Assembly (NCBI GenBank): GCA_907163375.1
Contig: CAJQUW010008611.1
Location: 1 to 64,000, forward strand
DNA: 64,000 nt
Origin: Prostheceraeus crozeri
Taxonomy: Eukaryota > Platyhelminthes > Polycladida > Euryleptidae
Reading direction: 5' to 3'
Shown here: positions 12,680 to 23,802 of the stretch, one piece after another
How positions within the stretch are numbered: the stretch's first letter is position 1
Layout: every line of letters begins with the position of its first letter
Made by a program: the position numbers and the translations under genes
The notes under the pieces: generated by a model
What the model was told of the DNA's origin: nothing
Database searches by the model: none
Seen by the model: the letters and a program-made list of their open reading frames with translations, nothing else

Positions 12680-12975
12680 CTTAATAGGTAGTTTAGCACC
12701 ATAGATAAACTGCCAAGTTTTATAATAACTGCCTAGTATGGCGCTGCGTAGGCTGTCCATGTTTTGCTTAGTAAGCACCATACATAAACTGCAAAGTTTT
12801 ATAATAATTGCCTGGTGTGGTGCTGCGTAGGCAACCAATGTTCTGCCTAGTAAGCACCATACATAAACTGCCAAGTTTTATGATAATTACCTAGTGTGGT
12901 GCTGCGTAGGCTGTCAATGTTCTGCCTAGCATAAGCACTATAAATAAACTGCGAAGTTTAATATTAATTGCTTAG
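12680..12975. repeat. Tandem array, unit about 79 bp
   Basis: Units starting AGCACCATA(C/G)ATAAACTGC occur at 12695, 12774, 12853 and 12934 (spacings 79, 79 and 81 bp), about 3.5 copies. Each unit includes CTGCGTAGGC. No coding meaning is seen; the ORF at 12653-12874 is the array translated. Confidence 0.85.
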
Positions 12976-13280
12976 AATTGGATTGTTTCACCCAGCAAGC
13001 TGTGTGCTAAATATGACAACATCATTGAGATCAGTGCGCTTCCCGCAGTTGCTGCCGATGAAATTTACAAAACAATTAATAATGAAACTTTTCATGTATT
13101 AACATAGCAACAGCTAGGACTCATACACAATATACAACTGGATAGTGGAAAAATTTCATTCACATCAGACAAGAGCATGCATGTAGGTGTTCCAATTTTG
13201 CGATGCGCTGAAATAGTAAATAATTACATGTAGATAAAAGTAGACATTCATAGAAAAGGTAAGAGAAACATACTTCCTTA

Positions 13281-13458
13281 ATTTGAGGAAAGCCCGAAAG
13301 CGAGAGATGTTGTCGACTTCCAATTTTTATTGTTTTTGCGAGGCCTTTCGATTAGTCACTACAAGAAGCTGTCTTCGGCTATCTTGACCTCCTAGTGACT
13401 GAAATGCCTCGCTAAAGAATAAAAATTAGAAGTCGAATGCATGGACTTTCCTCGAATT
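13281..13458. repeat. Small inverted repeat (foldback, about 178 bp)
   Basis: The left arm from 13281 (AATTTGAGGAAAGC) and the right arm ending at 13458 are imperfect inverted copies, including TAGTCACTA/TAGTGACT near the loop. It is probably a small MITE; no target duplication is obvious. Confidence 0.6.
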
Positions 13459-14744
13459 TGGATAAAAAATGTCTGGCCCTCTAAGTCTCTGCAGTGAAAT
13501 ACTTCCTTAAGTTTAAAAAAGCAGTTCCAAAGTCTTTTAACCCTTAAGATACAAACGTAATTTTCCACCTTTAAAAGACAAAGGGTGATCAAAATGATCA
13601 CCTCAAAAATAGACACTAGTTATGCCCGATAGTTGATATATTTTAACTCATCTAGATTATTTATGGCCCAAAGGATGTACATTGGGATGTACACGTGATT
13701 AGGGAATGATCGCGATCATTGTTTTTAGACAACACGTCAAGGATGCGTGACGCCCGTCTGAGAAAGTGTTCTGAGAAAGTGTGATGGAAGTTTAATATAG
13801 ATATTGAAAAGAAAGTTTTTAAAATTCGGCATTAAGACTTAAACAACAAAATATTCCTTATCCAAAGTCACAGAAAAATGAAAAACCTGAACAAGATACA
13901 TAAGTGGCCTTCCGGGATGTTTGAAATTGAAAGCGAGTTTTGAAACACTCGTTCAATTTCGTCGTATTTGAACGCTTAAACTACCGTCTAACAAGAAAAT
14001 ATACTCAACTAAGTTTACTGCAAGATTTGTGACGATTCATTCACTTTTGTTGATTTTACACACATTTCTAAACGTGCGGGATCGAGGTATCAAGTACCAA
14101 CATGTTTTTTGAAGACTCAAATCAACAAATTTGAATGTTATTTGGATTCATGGATCATGATCATGTAGTCGAGACCTTCCGCATCTGCTCCTGATTATCT
14201 TTATCTGCTCTTGTAATTTCGTAATTTCGACTTTACAATTTATGCTACTAATTAAGTATAGGCTTCATTCATTCTTCTCAATTACTTCATTTTTGAAACT
14301 GATTGACGCGCCTTATAAATTGTGCACTGTATTATCAGTGTAATCAATTAAGACATACTTTTTGTTACAGACTTAGATTCTGTTACGCAATTTAGAAAAA
14401 TAATTTTGATGTTTAATGATAACTAGAAAGTTTATTTACATGTTAACTCACTGCTACTCTTTCATCTCAAAAAGTGCTTTTTGATCTGAAATTATTATTG
14501 GTATTTTACTTAGGTCTAGGTCTAGCTGGTGCATGTTTATTGTGTCACCATGTACATCAACATATGTCATCACATAAGCGGTTGTCAAGGGGGTATTACA
14601 TTTGCAGATTTCATTTTAATTAATAGATATATTAAAATGAAAGTATAATTGAAATTTAACAAAATATAGCAATAGTGAATTCATTTTATCTATCTAGCCT
14701 GCGTAATGTCTCCACAAGCAAAGTTGGAATTATTTACTTTTACT
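13459..14744. other. No gene recognised
   Basis: Non-coding. TTAACCCTTAAGATACAAAC near 13538 looks like a piggyBac-type left end, followed by the palindrome GGTGATCAAAATGATCACC, but no matching right end was found. Confidence 0.35.
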
Positions 14745-15385
14745 ATTTCACAGGCAAGTAAAGAGAGTTTCTGACTCGATATAATTTATTGGTCGAAAAT
14801 ACATGTAAAAGGATACAATTTTACACGTCGCACAGCGTGACGGGCCTTCGGCGTCCAGCGCCTTCTTAACGGTCGATGGTCAAATGGCGGTCTGCAAACT
14901 CGGTGTGAAGATTTATAAAGAAGTGAATGATATTAAGAATTGCATTGCTTGTTGAATGTGAGGTGATCAAAGTGAGAAGGCAGACTGTAGCAAGGTAATT
15001 CATGTCTTCTATTGATTGTTGGCTTCAAGTGTGTAATAGCTTTTGCTTCAGTGAATGTTGTGTCTCGAGTGTTCGTCAGCTTAGCAATGAAATCGACCTG
15101 AAAATCCTCGATACTACCTTAGATCATTATGTTTATTTTTTTATGCTCATAGAGAGCGCTGGATCACCTCACATTCAACAAGCAACACAATTATTAATAT
15201 CATTCACTTCTTCATAAATCTTCACACCGAGTTTGCAGACCGCCATTTGACCATCGACCGTTAAGAAGGCGCTGGACGCCGAAGGCCCGTCACGCTGTGC
15301 GACGTGTAAAATTGTATCCTTTTACATGTATTTTCGACCAATAAATTATATCGAGTCAGAAACTCTCTTTACTTGCCTGTGAAAT
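14745..15385. mobile_element. Foldback element with arms of about 230 bp
   Basis: Starting ATTTCACAGGCAAGTAAAG at 14745, about 230 bp is repeated in inverted orientation ending at 15385, with only scattered differences. The loop is about 180 bp. No target duplication is clear and no transposase is encoded. The ORF at 15002-15217 spans loop and arm and is not considered a gene. Confidence 0.85.
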
Positions 15386-16814
15386 GCATCGCCTGACTCG
15401 CAAACTGGTCAACTATGTCAACTTCTACTATTGACTAATATGATAATATAATATATGATTAAATTTTTAATATGTTTAACTTAACCTTTCAAGCTTTATA
15501 TTTGCAAACTGAATAGACTTGTAAGACATTCTTTGTCTATTCATTACACCTAGTTTCAGATCCTCCAAAATCTGCGAGATTTCTTTCCAAACAATTATAT
15601 GTCTTTGTATTATTTCTGACAAATGTGTCTATTTGGTACAGTTGCCAATAATTGATTTTGGAATAATCAACATCAATTTCATGAATCCAGTCTTAGTAAC
15701 GAAAGATGAATGTCATTCTGTAATTCTGGTGGGCTTGAGCCTTTTATTCATCATGTGTCAACTTTAACGGATTTTCTTGTAATTGTAGAATAATTTATGA
15801 ATGAATCTCACATACACCGAAAATGTACTTGTTGAAATCATATCTTCAGCAAACAAAACCTATCGCAATGAAATCTCAAAACAACCATTTGGAGTCCATT
15901 TGGAGTTCGACTCCAGAACACATGACAATCATAACAAGGTAAGTGTATATTTCCTAACTTGGTAATTCTAATTTGTAGTCTGTGCCATGGGGTTTCACGA
16001 AGGGCAAGCCAATTGAGTCGGTGACCACCAGTGTGTCGACGATCAATCCAAGTCAAGCATGTAGTTAGAACAACAATATGTAGTAAGTGTAATAGAAAGC
16101 TTTGGTAAAATGAAGGCAAATTTATGCAACTTTGGTAAAATATCATCAAAGAACAGATACTGCTCACCGCGTTTCACAAATATGCACGGATGCGCTAATG
16201 GTTTTTGAATTATATTTTGACAACATTATTTCATACGTTTCTGATAAAACTAACTATTAACCATTTGGAGACAAGGACGAAGGATTGTTAGTTTCATCAG
16301 CAACTTCAGGCAAAATGATGATAAAAATGTATCAACTTTAACCCATTTAGCGCCAGTGTAACGTTTTCGTTAGAGCACTTTTCGGAATCTGCTGTCTTCT
16401 CCAGCTTGCGACATATGACACAATATTTTGATTACCATACATGATTTATCGCATATTTTCAGGTAAACAATGGCCAATTCAAAAATTAACACTTTTTATT
16501 GCATATATTTTATCACGAAATTAGACAAAAAATGGGCTTAAAATCTGCTTAAATACTGAAAGACTCAGTGCATGAACGTCCACATGCAATTTACTGTCCA
16601 TGTGATTTGTGTGATCTCATTATCCATCAAATACCGAAAATAGCAATCAATACTTCCTCGGATATTCATTCAAGACATGGCACGTCATTTTTTTAAACCG
16701 TAACGTTTTAGTTACATTGGCGTAATATGATGTACAAATGTTAAATACAACAGTAAGATAAATGAAGTAAGTTGTAGTGAGTAGGGCCTACTATCAATTT
16801 TCTTCAAAACTGAT
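15386..16814. other. No gene recognised
   Basis: Non-coding. TTAACCCATTTAGCGCCAGTG at about 16338 closely resembles the end of the piggyBac at 49505 (TTAACCCATTTATGCGCAA). A loosely inverted partner, GTTACATTGGCG, lies near 16711, but the outer bases are not matched. The 109-codon minus-strand ORF at 15838-16167 shows no recognisable motif. Confidence 0.4.
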
Positions 16815-17689
16815 CACGGGTGGCAGGAAGCATGATCAAGTGACACAAAATTTGACGACTTACATGTAGGATCAGACAGCTTTTCATACTTTTTGATACG
16901 CTGATTTCAAAAGTCATAGTGGCGTAAATCATCTATTAGCTGCTTTCGAGATATAGGGCCATGAATATTCTGACAACCAATCAGAATCGAGGATTCCTAT
17001 AATTCATGCAAAGTCTATTTAAAAAGCTTTTAAATGCAGTTTTAAGCAATAAATGTGATTATTTATACATTTTTAGACATTCGAGAATATTGTAGTGCAT
17101 CCATTACGGATATATCAGATGATATAGGAATTCTGACGGCCAATCAAAATCGAGCATTCTATGAATTTGAAATGTGCTAGGCCTACTCAAAACCCTACGA
17201 AGTTGAGACTTTATTTATGTTATTTATGGATGGATTTACATAAATAGTGATGTTTTCGATTTGCAATGATTACATACAGACAGTAAACATGACTGTAAAC
17301 TAATAACCGTCAAACAACCAATCAGAATTGAGTATTCGTATAATTGCAGGAATATGCTTTTCTTAGAAATGTTGAAACATCAGTTACAATTCATTTGTAG
17401 GCCTATATGTATGTCTGTGGAATTTGTGCTAATCACTGCTGGATGTAGGGCTTTGTCTTCGGAAATCTAGCAACTAGCGATAGTTATATTAATTGTCAGT
17501 CATATTTATAACAATATACCGGTACCATTTAAAAGCTAATTCCTTCAGCCTGTAACCGCATACAGTAGGGAAAAGTCCTTTTGTTAAACTATTTTTATTT
17601 GCACGAAACAACAACTTGAAATATATGTGGTTCAATTCAAATCACATCTGACGTCCATTGTATCGGACCGTGGTGTCAAGTAGGTTTCT

Positions 17690-19697
17690 GTCAAAAGCTG
17701 GGTGCACTCTTGAAACCTTCCCGCATTGAGTTCACAACGCGCCAAAGTCGGTATGCACGGCTTCTGAGGTTTGCTCTCCGTATTTTCCCAAGGACGATTT
17801 CGTGAGGTTGCAAAACTGTCTGATGTGAACCATCACAATGTGGACAGCCGTGGTCACATTGATTCCAAGCCTGAAATACGAATCTGTGAATTTGTTTATG
17901 AATACCGCAAAATCTGGATGTAGTGACCGCCCAAAGCAACCTTCAACCACTAAATTGAAGTCAGAGAAAGCTTCAACGTATGGAAGTAACCAAGAGTCAG
18001 TCGGGTAAATGATATCTATCAGTCTTTTTCAATAAACGACGACACATATTTCCATTAAATTCGCCTGAGTGCAATTTCGGTCTCGTCAGCCCTACTCTCC
18101 TGCTCCACTCTGTGGCAACTGCTTCATTCCTCTTTTCCAGTTCTGTGTGCATCTTATTCGTCACACGGAACAGAAGATGAAGCTCCGGTTGAGGCAAGAA
18201 AGAAATGATCATCTCATGGTCATCCCCACTGATCAACGGAGGATTCGTGCAGTTGTTGAAGTCCTTGGCACAGGATTTATGCTTGGAATTCTGGAATTTT
18301 CGTGAATTATTCCTAACAGACCCCAGCGTGCGTATAACGTAAGATCTGCACTTGCAAACATCATTGATGTTGTCCTTGGAAGCTTGGCAATATGCGCAGG
18401 GATGAGTGCTTCCATGGGCCTGGATTCCGGTCACTATGTTGATCATTTTAAGATCCATGGCCATGGTAAATTTGCATTGCAGGTTCTCTATTTCCAACAA
18501 ATCGAAAACTGACTTCACATTCTGATAGCTCTCCTTAAAGTCGGGAACTAGAGAGACGCTTAACACTCGAATCAGTGAATCTAGCTGAAGAACAAGAAGC
18601 ATTGTCATCGGTAATCATGGACATACACACCTTGAAGAATCCAGCTCCACCGTCAGCTCCTATTTTCATAAGGACGTCGTTGCATGCAATCTAATTCACG
18701 GATCTGAAGGATATAATCAACAAAGCGAATGACATCATTGCAATAAACTACAGGAAGTTTTGAGTCATCGTCCACAATAACTTGTCCTAATGAGAAGAAA
18801 TTGGAAAGCTTTTTATCGCAATTGATGAAGTATTGCTGGCAATTTCCATCAATAGAATTCCGCACAGCTGACCTCCGAATGAAAGGACAAATAATCGTCT
18901 TCATTGCAACATTAGATGCACTCAAGGATATCTGTAACTCATTCAAGGTCTCAGAATGAAATTTAGGCTCTTGTCTAGCTTTGCTATCACTCATTGAGAT
19001 TTTCAGTGAATTTGGACCCTTTGCAGCGAACGAAATTTGCTCAGGCTGGCTACTATCCCTCGAATCCCCCCTTTCCCCGAATCAACTCACCAGCTATCAA
19101 ATCCTTGCTTCTCTGATCCTCGGTACTGACGATCTCCGTCAAGTTGCTCCGCAGAGTCGAAATGTTACAAGAATGCGAGAGTCCGCGATGTATAGTGGAA
19201 CAACAGGATATACATATTTTTGCCGTCGACGAACGGGGCATGAAAGACTTCTGATATAATGATGGAGGACGACCTACTTTTCGTTTTGGAGCAACAGTAC
19301 CTTTACATCTTGCGACGTCACACATCTGACAAGGACAGACAGGAAAGGGATCTTGGCTTGTAGCCGTAAGACGGATGGAAGAAACAAGACTGCTGCAATC
19401 ATGGACTTCCGGAAGAGTATTGACATCTTTCTTGTCTTGGCTTATTTCTAACAAATCATTTCGACATTTTGAACAAATCCTATTCGGTAGTATGCAGTCA
19501 TCCGCATTGTAATTTTCTATGAAGAATCTCTTAATTCTATCCACGATGATATTGGTTACATCATATTTGGCTTTCTCAAAGCAAACGATGCAAACCCGCC
19601 GGTGGTTCTCTTCATGAGTTCCTGGTCTCTTACCATGAGCACTCATTTCGTAGAAATAAAGGAGATCCAAAAATGTAAACGAACAATGTAACCGCAA
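17690..19697 (-). pseudogene. Broken zinc-cluster transposase-like gene
   Basis: Minus strand; likely start ATG at 19646 (residue 18 of the open frame). The N-terminal part has a Cys cluster (CIVC at residues 36-39, CSKC at 75-78), then CPCQMC, GRPPS, and a second Cys/His group ending LSHSC. Downstream pieces in other frames include 18653-18994 and the core GADGGAGFFKVC-type motif at 18628-18660, then 17997-18608 with HPCAYC, ELHLLF and a GEFNGNMCR segment, and 17732-17950 with NLVVEGCFGRSLHPDF. This order matches a widespread uncharacterised invertebrate transposon protein I associate, tentatively, with N-RAG-TP/Chapaev-like transposases. Breaks: a frameshift at the C6 run 19066-19071, others near 18670-18690, 18545-18560 and 18005, and a TGA near 17734. 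It cannot make a full protein. Confidence 0.65.
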
Positions 19698-20227
19698 GAA
19701 TTAGAACAGAGCTGCCTCAATTACGCACTCGATAAACAGACTGGCGCCAACTAGCTGTCGATAATCAATTAGCAGCTGTATACGACGAACGTGTGCGCAT
19801 CGAAAAATCAATGCAGTGTTCGCTTTAATTGCTTTACGTCAAACACATCAAGACAGTACGTGCGCATTTGTAATGCTTGTGTTCAATGCATAGTCAGCTC
19901 ATGATGGCTGACTACCTATTCACACGCTACCACTACACAACTGAAAACTTCCCAACCTCTTTCGTATAATGGTTAAGCATCAATCATAACGTGTGATGAT
20001 GATTTTATTATAAATAGATTCCGAGATTACTAAGAAATATTTCTAAAGCTTAGTTTTGGTATGAATAATCATATCTGATTTTTTTAGATGACATGTCTTA
20101 ATTTAATAGCTTTTCGACCATCAAGTAGACAATAACTTATTATTATACTAATTAGCACGAATGTTTCACAAAAATGCAAATGAATTGTAACCCTATTGTG
20201 CTTCGAGGATAAATAAAGAATTTCACA

Positions 20228-20250
20228 GACATACACACACACACACACTG
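20228..20250. repeat. (CA)n microsatellite
   Basis: A run of CA dinucleotides just inside the right TIR of the 4.0 kb element. Confidence 0.9.
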
Positions 20251-20817
20251 TACTACTGATGTTTCAACATTTCTAAGAAAAGCATATTCCTGCATTATAC
20301 GAATACTCAATTCTGATTGGTTGTTTGACGGTTATTAGTTTACAATCATGTTTACTGTCTGTATGTAATCATTGCAAATCAAAAACATCACTATTTATGT
20401 AAATCCATCCATAAATAACATAAATAAAGTCTCAACTTCGTAGGGTTTTGAGTAGGCCTAGCACATTTCAAATTCATAGAATGCTCGATTTTGATTGGCC
20501 GTCAGAATTCTTATATCATCTGATATATCCGTAATGGATGCACTACAATATTCTAGAATGTCTATAAATGTATAAATAATCACATTTATAGTTTAAAACT
20601 GCCTTTAAAAGCTTTTTAAATAGACTTTACATGAATTATAGGAATCCTCGATTCTGATTGGTTGTCAGAATATTCATGGCCCTATATCTCGAAAGCAGCT
20701 AATAGATGATTTACGCCACTATGATTTTTGAAATCAGCGTATCCAAAATTACCAAAAGCTGCTTCATCCTAAGTCGTCAAATTTTTTGTCACTTAATCAT
20801 GCTTCCTGCCACCCGTG

Positions 20818-21948
20818 TGATGTTTATTGAATACTGAAAACGAACTATTTCATTGGAATATTGCATTCTTATTGTATTCCATGAGTGTATAGCCTAATGC
20901 TGGTTGCTATTTATAGTCTATTGATTTCCCATCACAAAACCAACCGAAGTCCATTGCCGTAGTATTTTCCTCAACATTAGATTTGTTAGCTCATGTACGG
21001 AAGCAAGTCAAAGAGAGATCAAATCTCAAGCATTTCCTCTTATAGATTAATAATTAATGATTAGAACCTACCATAGGAAGCGGTCGGGAAATCAAGGGCG
21101 TTAATGTTCTTTATTGACAAATCAGTTGTCACTCACTCAGTATAACACCATGATACGATGATTAGAGCTGTAAATTTTCAGTTATAGCTCTAGTTTATTT
21201 AAATCATCCTTAGTCAAAGATAGAAAGCAAAATGACTATATTAGGCATTTTTCTTTACATATGCAACTTGGGATTGTATTTTTAGTTATCGCTGTTCGCA
21301 TGATATTTTTTGTATTTCTTTTTTATCTAACTTAAATGAAGTTAAAAATGTGATTTCAGCACAATGAATTTATGTTTTGAGTTGATCAGACCTTTTGTCT
21401 CTTATTATCTCCTAAATTTATCTATGCAAGGGTTTCAAAGCAACTTCCACCTAAACAATCATTAGGGCTCTATACTTTGATGAAATAGGAACCTGACATT
21501 TGTACAAATACTGAAAGATAGACCGAAATACCCTTTGGAGACTACTACCTAATAACGATGGCCTACATACAAGCACATGTAATTCACTTAATGCGTTCTC
21601 CAAGTGAAATACATCAACGCGAATCCTCAGGTTTAGGAAATAGAAACTGTTGTTGTACAGTATATTCGAATGTACCTCACCAATCATCGCGGCAGATCGT
21701 TCTCTAAGTAATGTCCATGGTAGATCATGGTCAGTTCGTGCACTGTTGTTTAGCTATAGGGCTTTTTAAAGGTTTTTTTTAGAAACTGGACACAATTTCT
21801 GCAGTTCTAAATTCAAATGTGCAGTTGCTTTTCTTGGTAAGTGCTGTTGAAAACTTGTAGTCAGGAAAACATGTGAATAAATAAAAGCGTTATAACAGAA
21901 GGTGGAGTGGATGTCAAGATATGAATGACAATTGCATAACTTACGTTA
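20818..21948. other. No gene recognised
   Basis: AT-rich sequence; no recognisable coding region or repeat. Confidence 0.5.
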
Positions 21949-22498
21949 CAGGGGCCAGTTGCACGAAACAAGATAATATTATTATCTTAAGATAATATAA
22001 GAAATAAGAGAATTCGGTTGCACCAAAACGTTATTATCTTATTTTTAAGATAATGATATTAAATGATAATTATTTGATGAGGATTTTATATTCAATCGCA
22101 TTTCCGATGATATTAACTTTCATTGTAGCCTAAATGTATATGTACATGTGTATATGACTACAATATAAAGAGGTGTCTAATGAATGAGGTATTTTGAGTT
22201 GGCCTACTAAAGAAATTTAGAATAAAATCGACACAGTCACACTGTCTTAAAGCAACAGTAATTTTCATCACCTTGACTGACTTGGAATTCCATCTGAATT
22301 GCATGCTATTATTATCGGTGACAGATTTGATCGTAACACGGATTGGATTACAACATCATTCTATAGTTATTGCGTCAGAAAACGTCACAATGTCCTTAAA
22401 AGATAATATAATTTTTGGTGCAACCGAGATTATCTTTTCTCCTAAGATAATATCAAAAATAAGATGATATCATCAAAGTTTCGTGCAACTGGCCCCTG
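21949..22498. mobile_element. MITE, about 550 bp, AGGGGCCAGTTGCACGAAAC ends
   Basis: The left end CAGGGGCCAGTTGCACGAAA at 21949 and the right end at 22498 are inverted copies; GGTGCAACCGA words recur about 80 bp inside each end. TA lies close to both boundaries but is offset by one base on the right, so the duplication is uncertain. Subterminal AAGATAAT repeats are abundant. The ORF at 22273-22467 runs into the TIR and is not a gene. Confidence 0.8.
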
Positions 22499-23802
22499 CT
22501 AGCTAGTCATGAAACAAATTTCGTAGGAGACCGAGTCATGGACAAAGAAGAGAAATTTTTCAAATGTACATGTACGTACATGTATGCCGTGACTTGCAAG
22601 TTTTGCATGTTGCATGCGAATCATCCAGCTTATAGGTGTTAAAAACGGTTCTAGTAGCGGGCCACATCATGGATATGATTAGCTTTGTGATCACCTAATT
22701 CTGTAGTAGGCTACTACAGAAATCAGAATCATTGAAATGATAATAGGCCTGCTGTGAGGAGCAGGCCTCTGCAACTTCTTTTTTATCAAAAGATGAAACC
22801 AAAAGCAGATGCTGAATGTGTACATTTGTTATCAAAAACGAAGCTTAACCAAAATTTTAACCTATGGTTGTTTTTACGATTTCCAAAATATTTTGTTTTC
22901 ATTGAAACATACTAGCATGCTTAGGGCTTTTCCGCAAGTTTAGAACAGTGATAAATATAGTTTTAAGAAATATAAACCATGCACAGAAATTGTACCCACA
23001 ACTCTGCACCGGAGCAAGATTTCGGAATGCTCAAATGCTTGCATAAAAACCGTGGAAAACATTGCCAATGTAGGCCTACCGGTCAGTCTTAGCAAAAAAA
23101 AAACAGCATTAACAGCTAAAAGAAGCAATGACATAAAATTATGTTTTTTTACTGAATCAATCTACAATTCTGCTGTTGAAGTAGCTTAGATATTTGAGTA
23201 TCCATTGTTGAAGCAAAGAAACCCGATAGTGTAAACCTACTTCTAAAGTGGGGGAAAAGAGAAAATAGTAGTAGGCCTATGCCTGCACTAACCTCTATTC
23301 AGTAACTAGTCAGTTATCTATGTCTGCCTTAGATCAGCAGCAACTAATATAATAACCTGAATGTATAACATAACTTTATTTCTTACACCTACAGTTATGT
23401 GATACATGTATATTGCATTGTAACAGTAGTATACATGTACAACAAGTACATGTAGGCCTACTGAGTTACTTTAGTATTTTTCTGTAGGCCTACACCCCTA
23501 CATGTATATTTACAGCAAATAATATATCAAAACAGTTTATTTATTAATTGAATGAATAATTTCTAGTATGCTACATTGTCGAATAGCCCAGGCATCATAG
23601 CATCGCTGTAACAGAATGTAGGCCTACTGAGTATCCCCAATATTTTAAATATGTACGATATGAAGCAGAATAAAATAATTATTATTAGACCTACTCTTGC
23701 TTAACTATTTGAAATCATCTATGCTGTAACCATTCATACAAATCAAAATATAAAGGCTTCAAATTCCACTTGATAGTTATATTTTACTACAGGAAAACTG
23801 CA
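22499..23802. other. No gene recognised
   Basis: AT-rich with many TAGGCCTA and TACATGTA words. No coding region seen. Confidence 0.5.

Larger units (their letters stand above)
16815..20817 (-). mobile_element. 4.0 kb DNA transposon, long TIRs, TGAT duplication
   Basis: The element starts CACGGGTGGCAGGAAG at 16815 and ends with the inverted copy at 20817. Arms of about 570-590 bp (to about 17392 and from about 20250) match with scattered differences. TGAT flanks both ends (16811-16814 and 20818-20821), a 4-bp duplication. From memory, a CAC start and a 4-bp duplication fit the CMC group (Chapaev-like, including mollusc N-RAG-TP elements). The arms contain several ACAATCAGAAT-type words. A broken gene fills the interior on the minus strand. 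Confidence 0.8.

Noticed and set aside
9581..12975. Regularly spaced arrays as CRISPR-like
   Set aside because: The genome is eukaryotic; the units are whole tandem repeats of 70-80 bp without unique spacers.
15838..16167. 109-codon minus-strand ORF
   Set aside because: No motif, no plausible start context and no supporting structure; length is compatible with chance.
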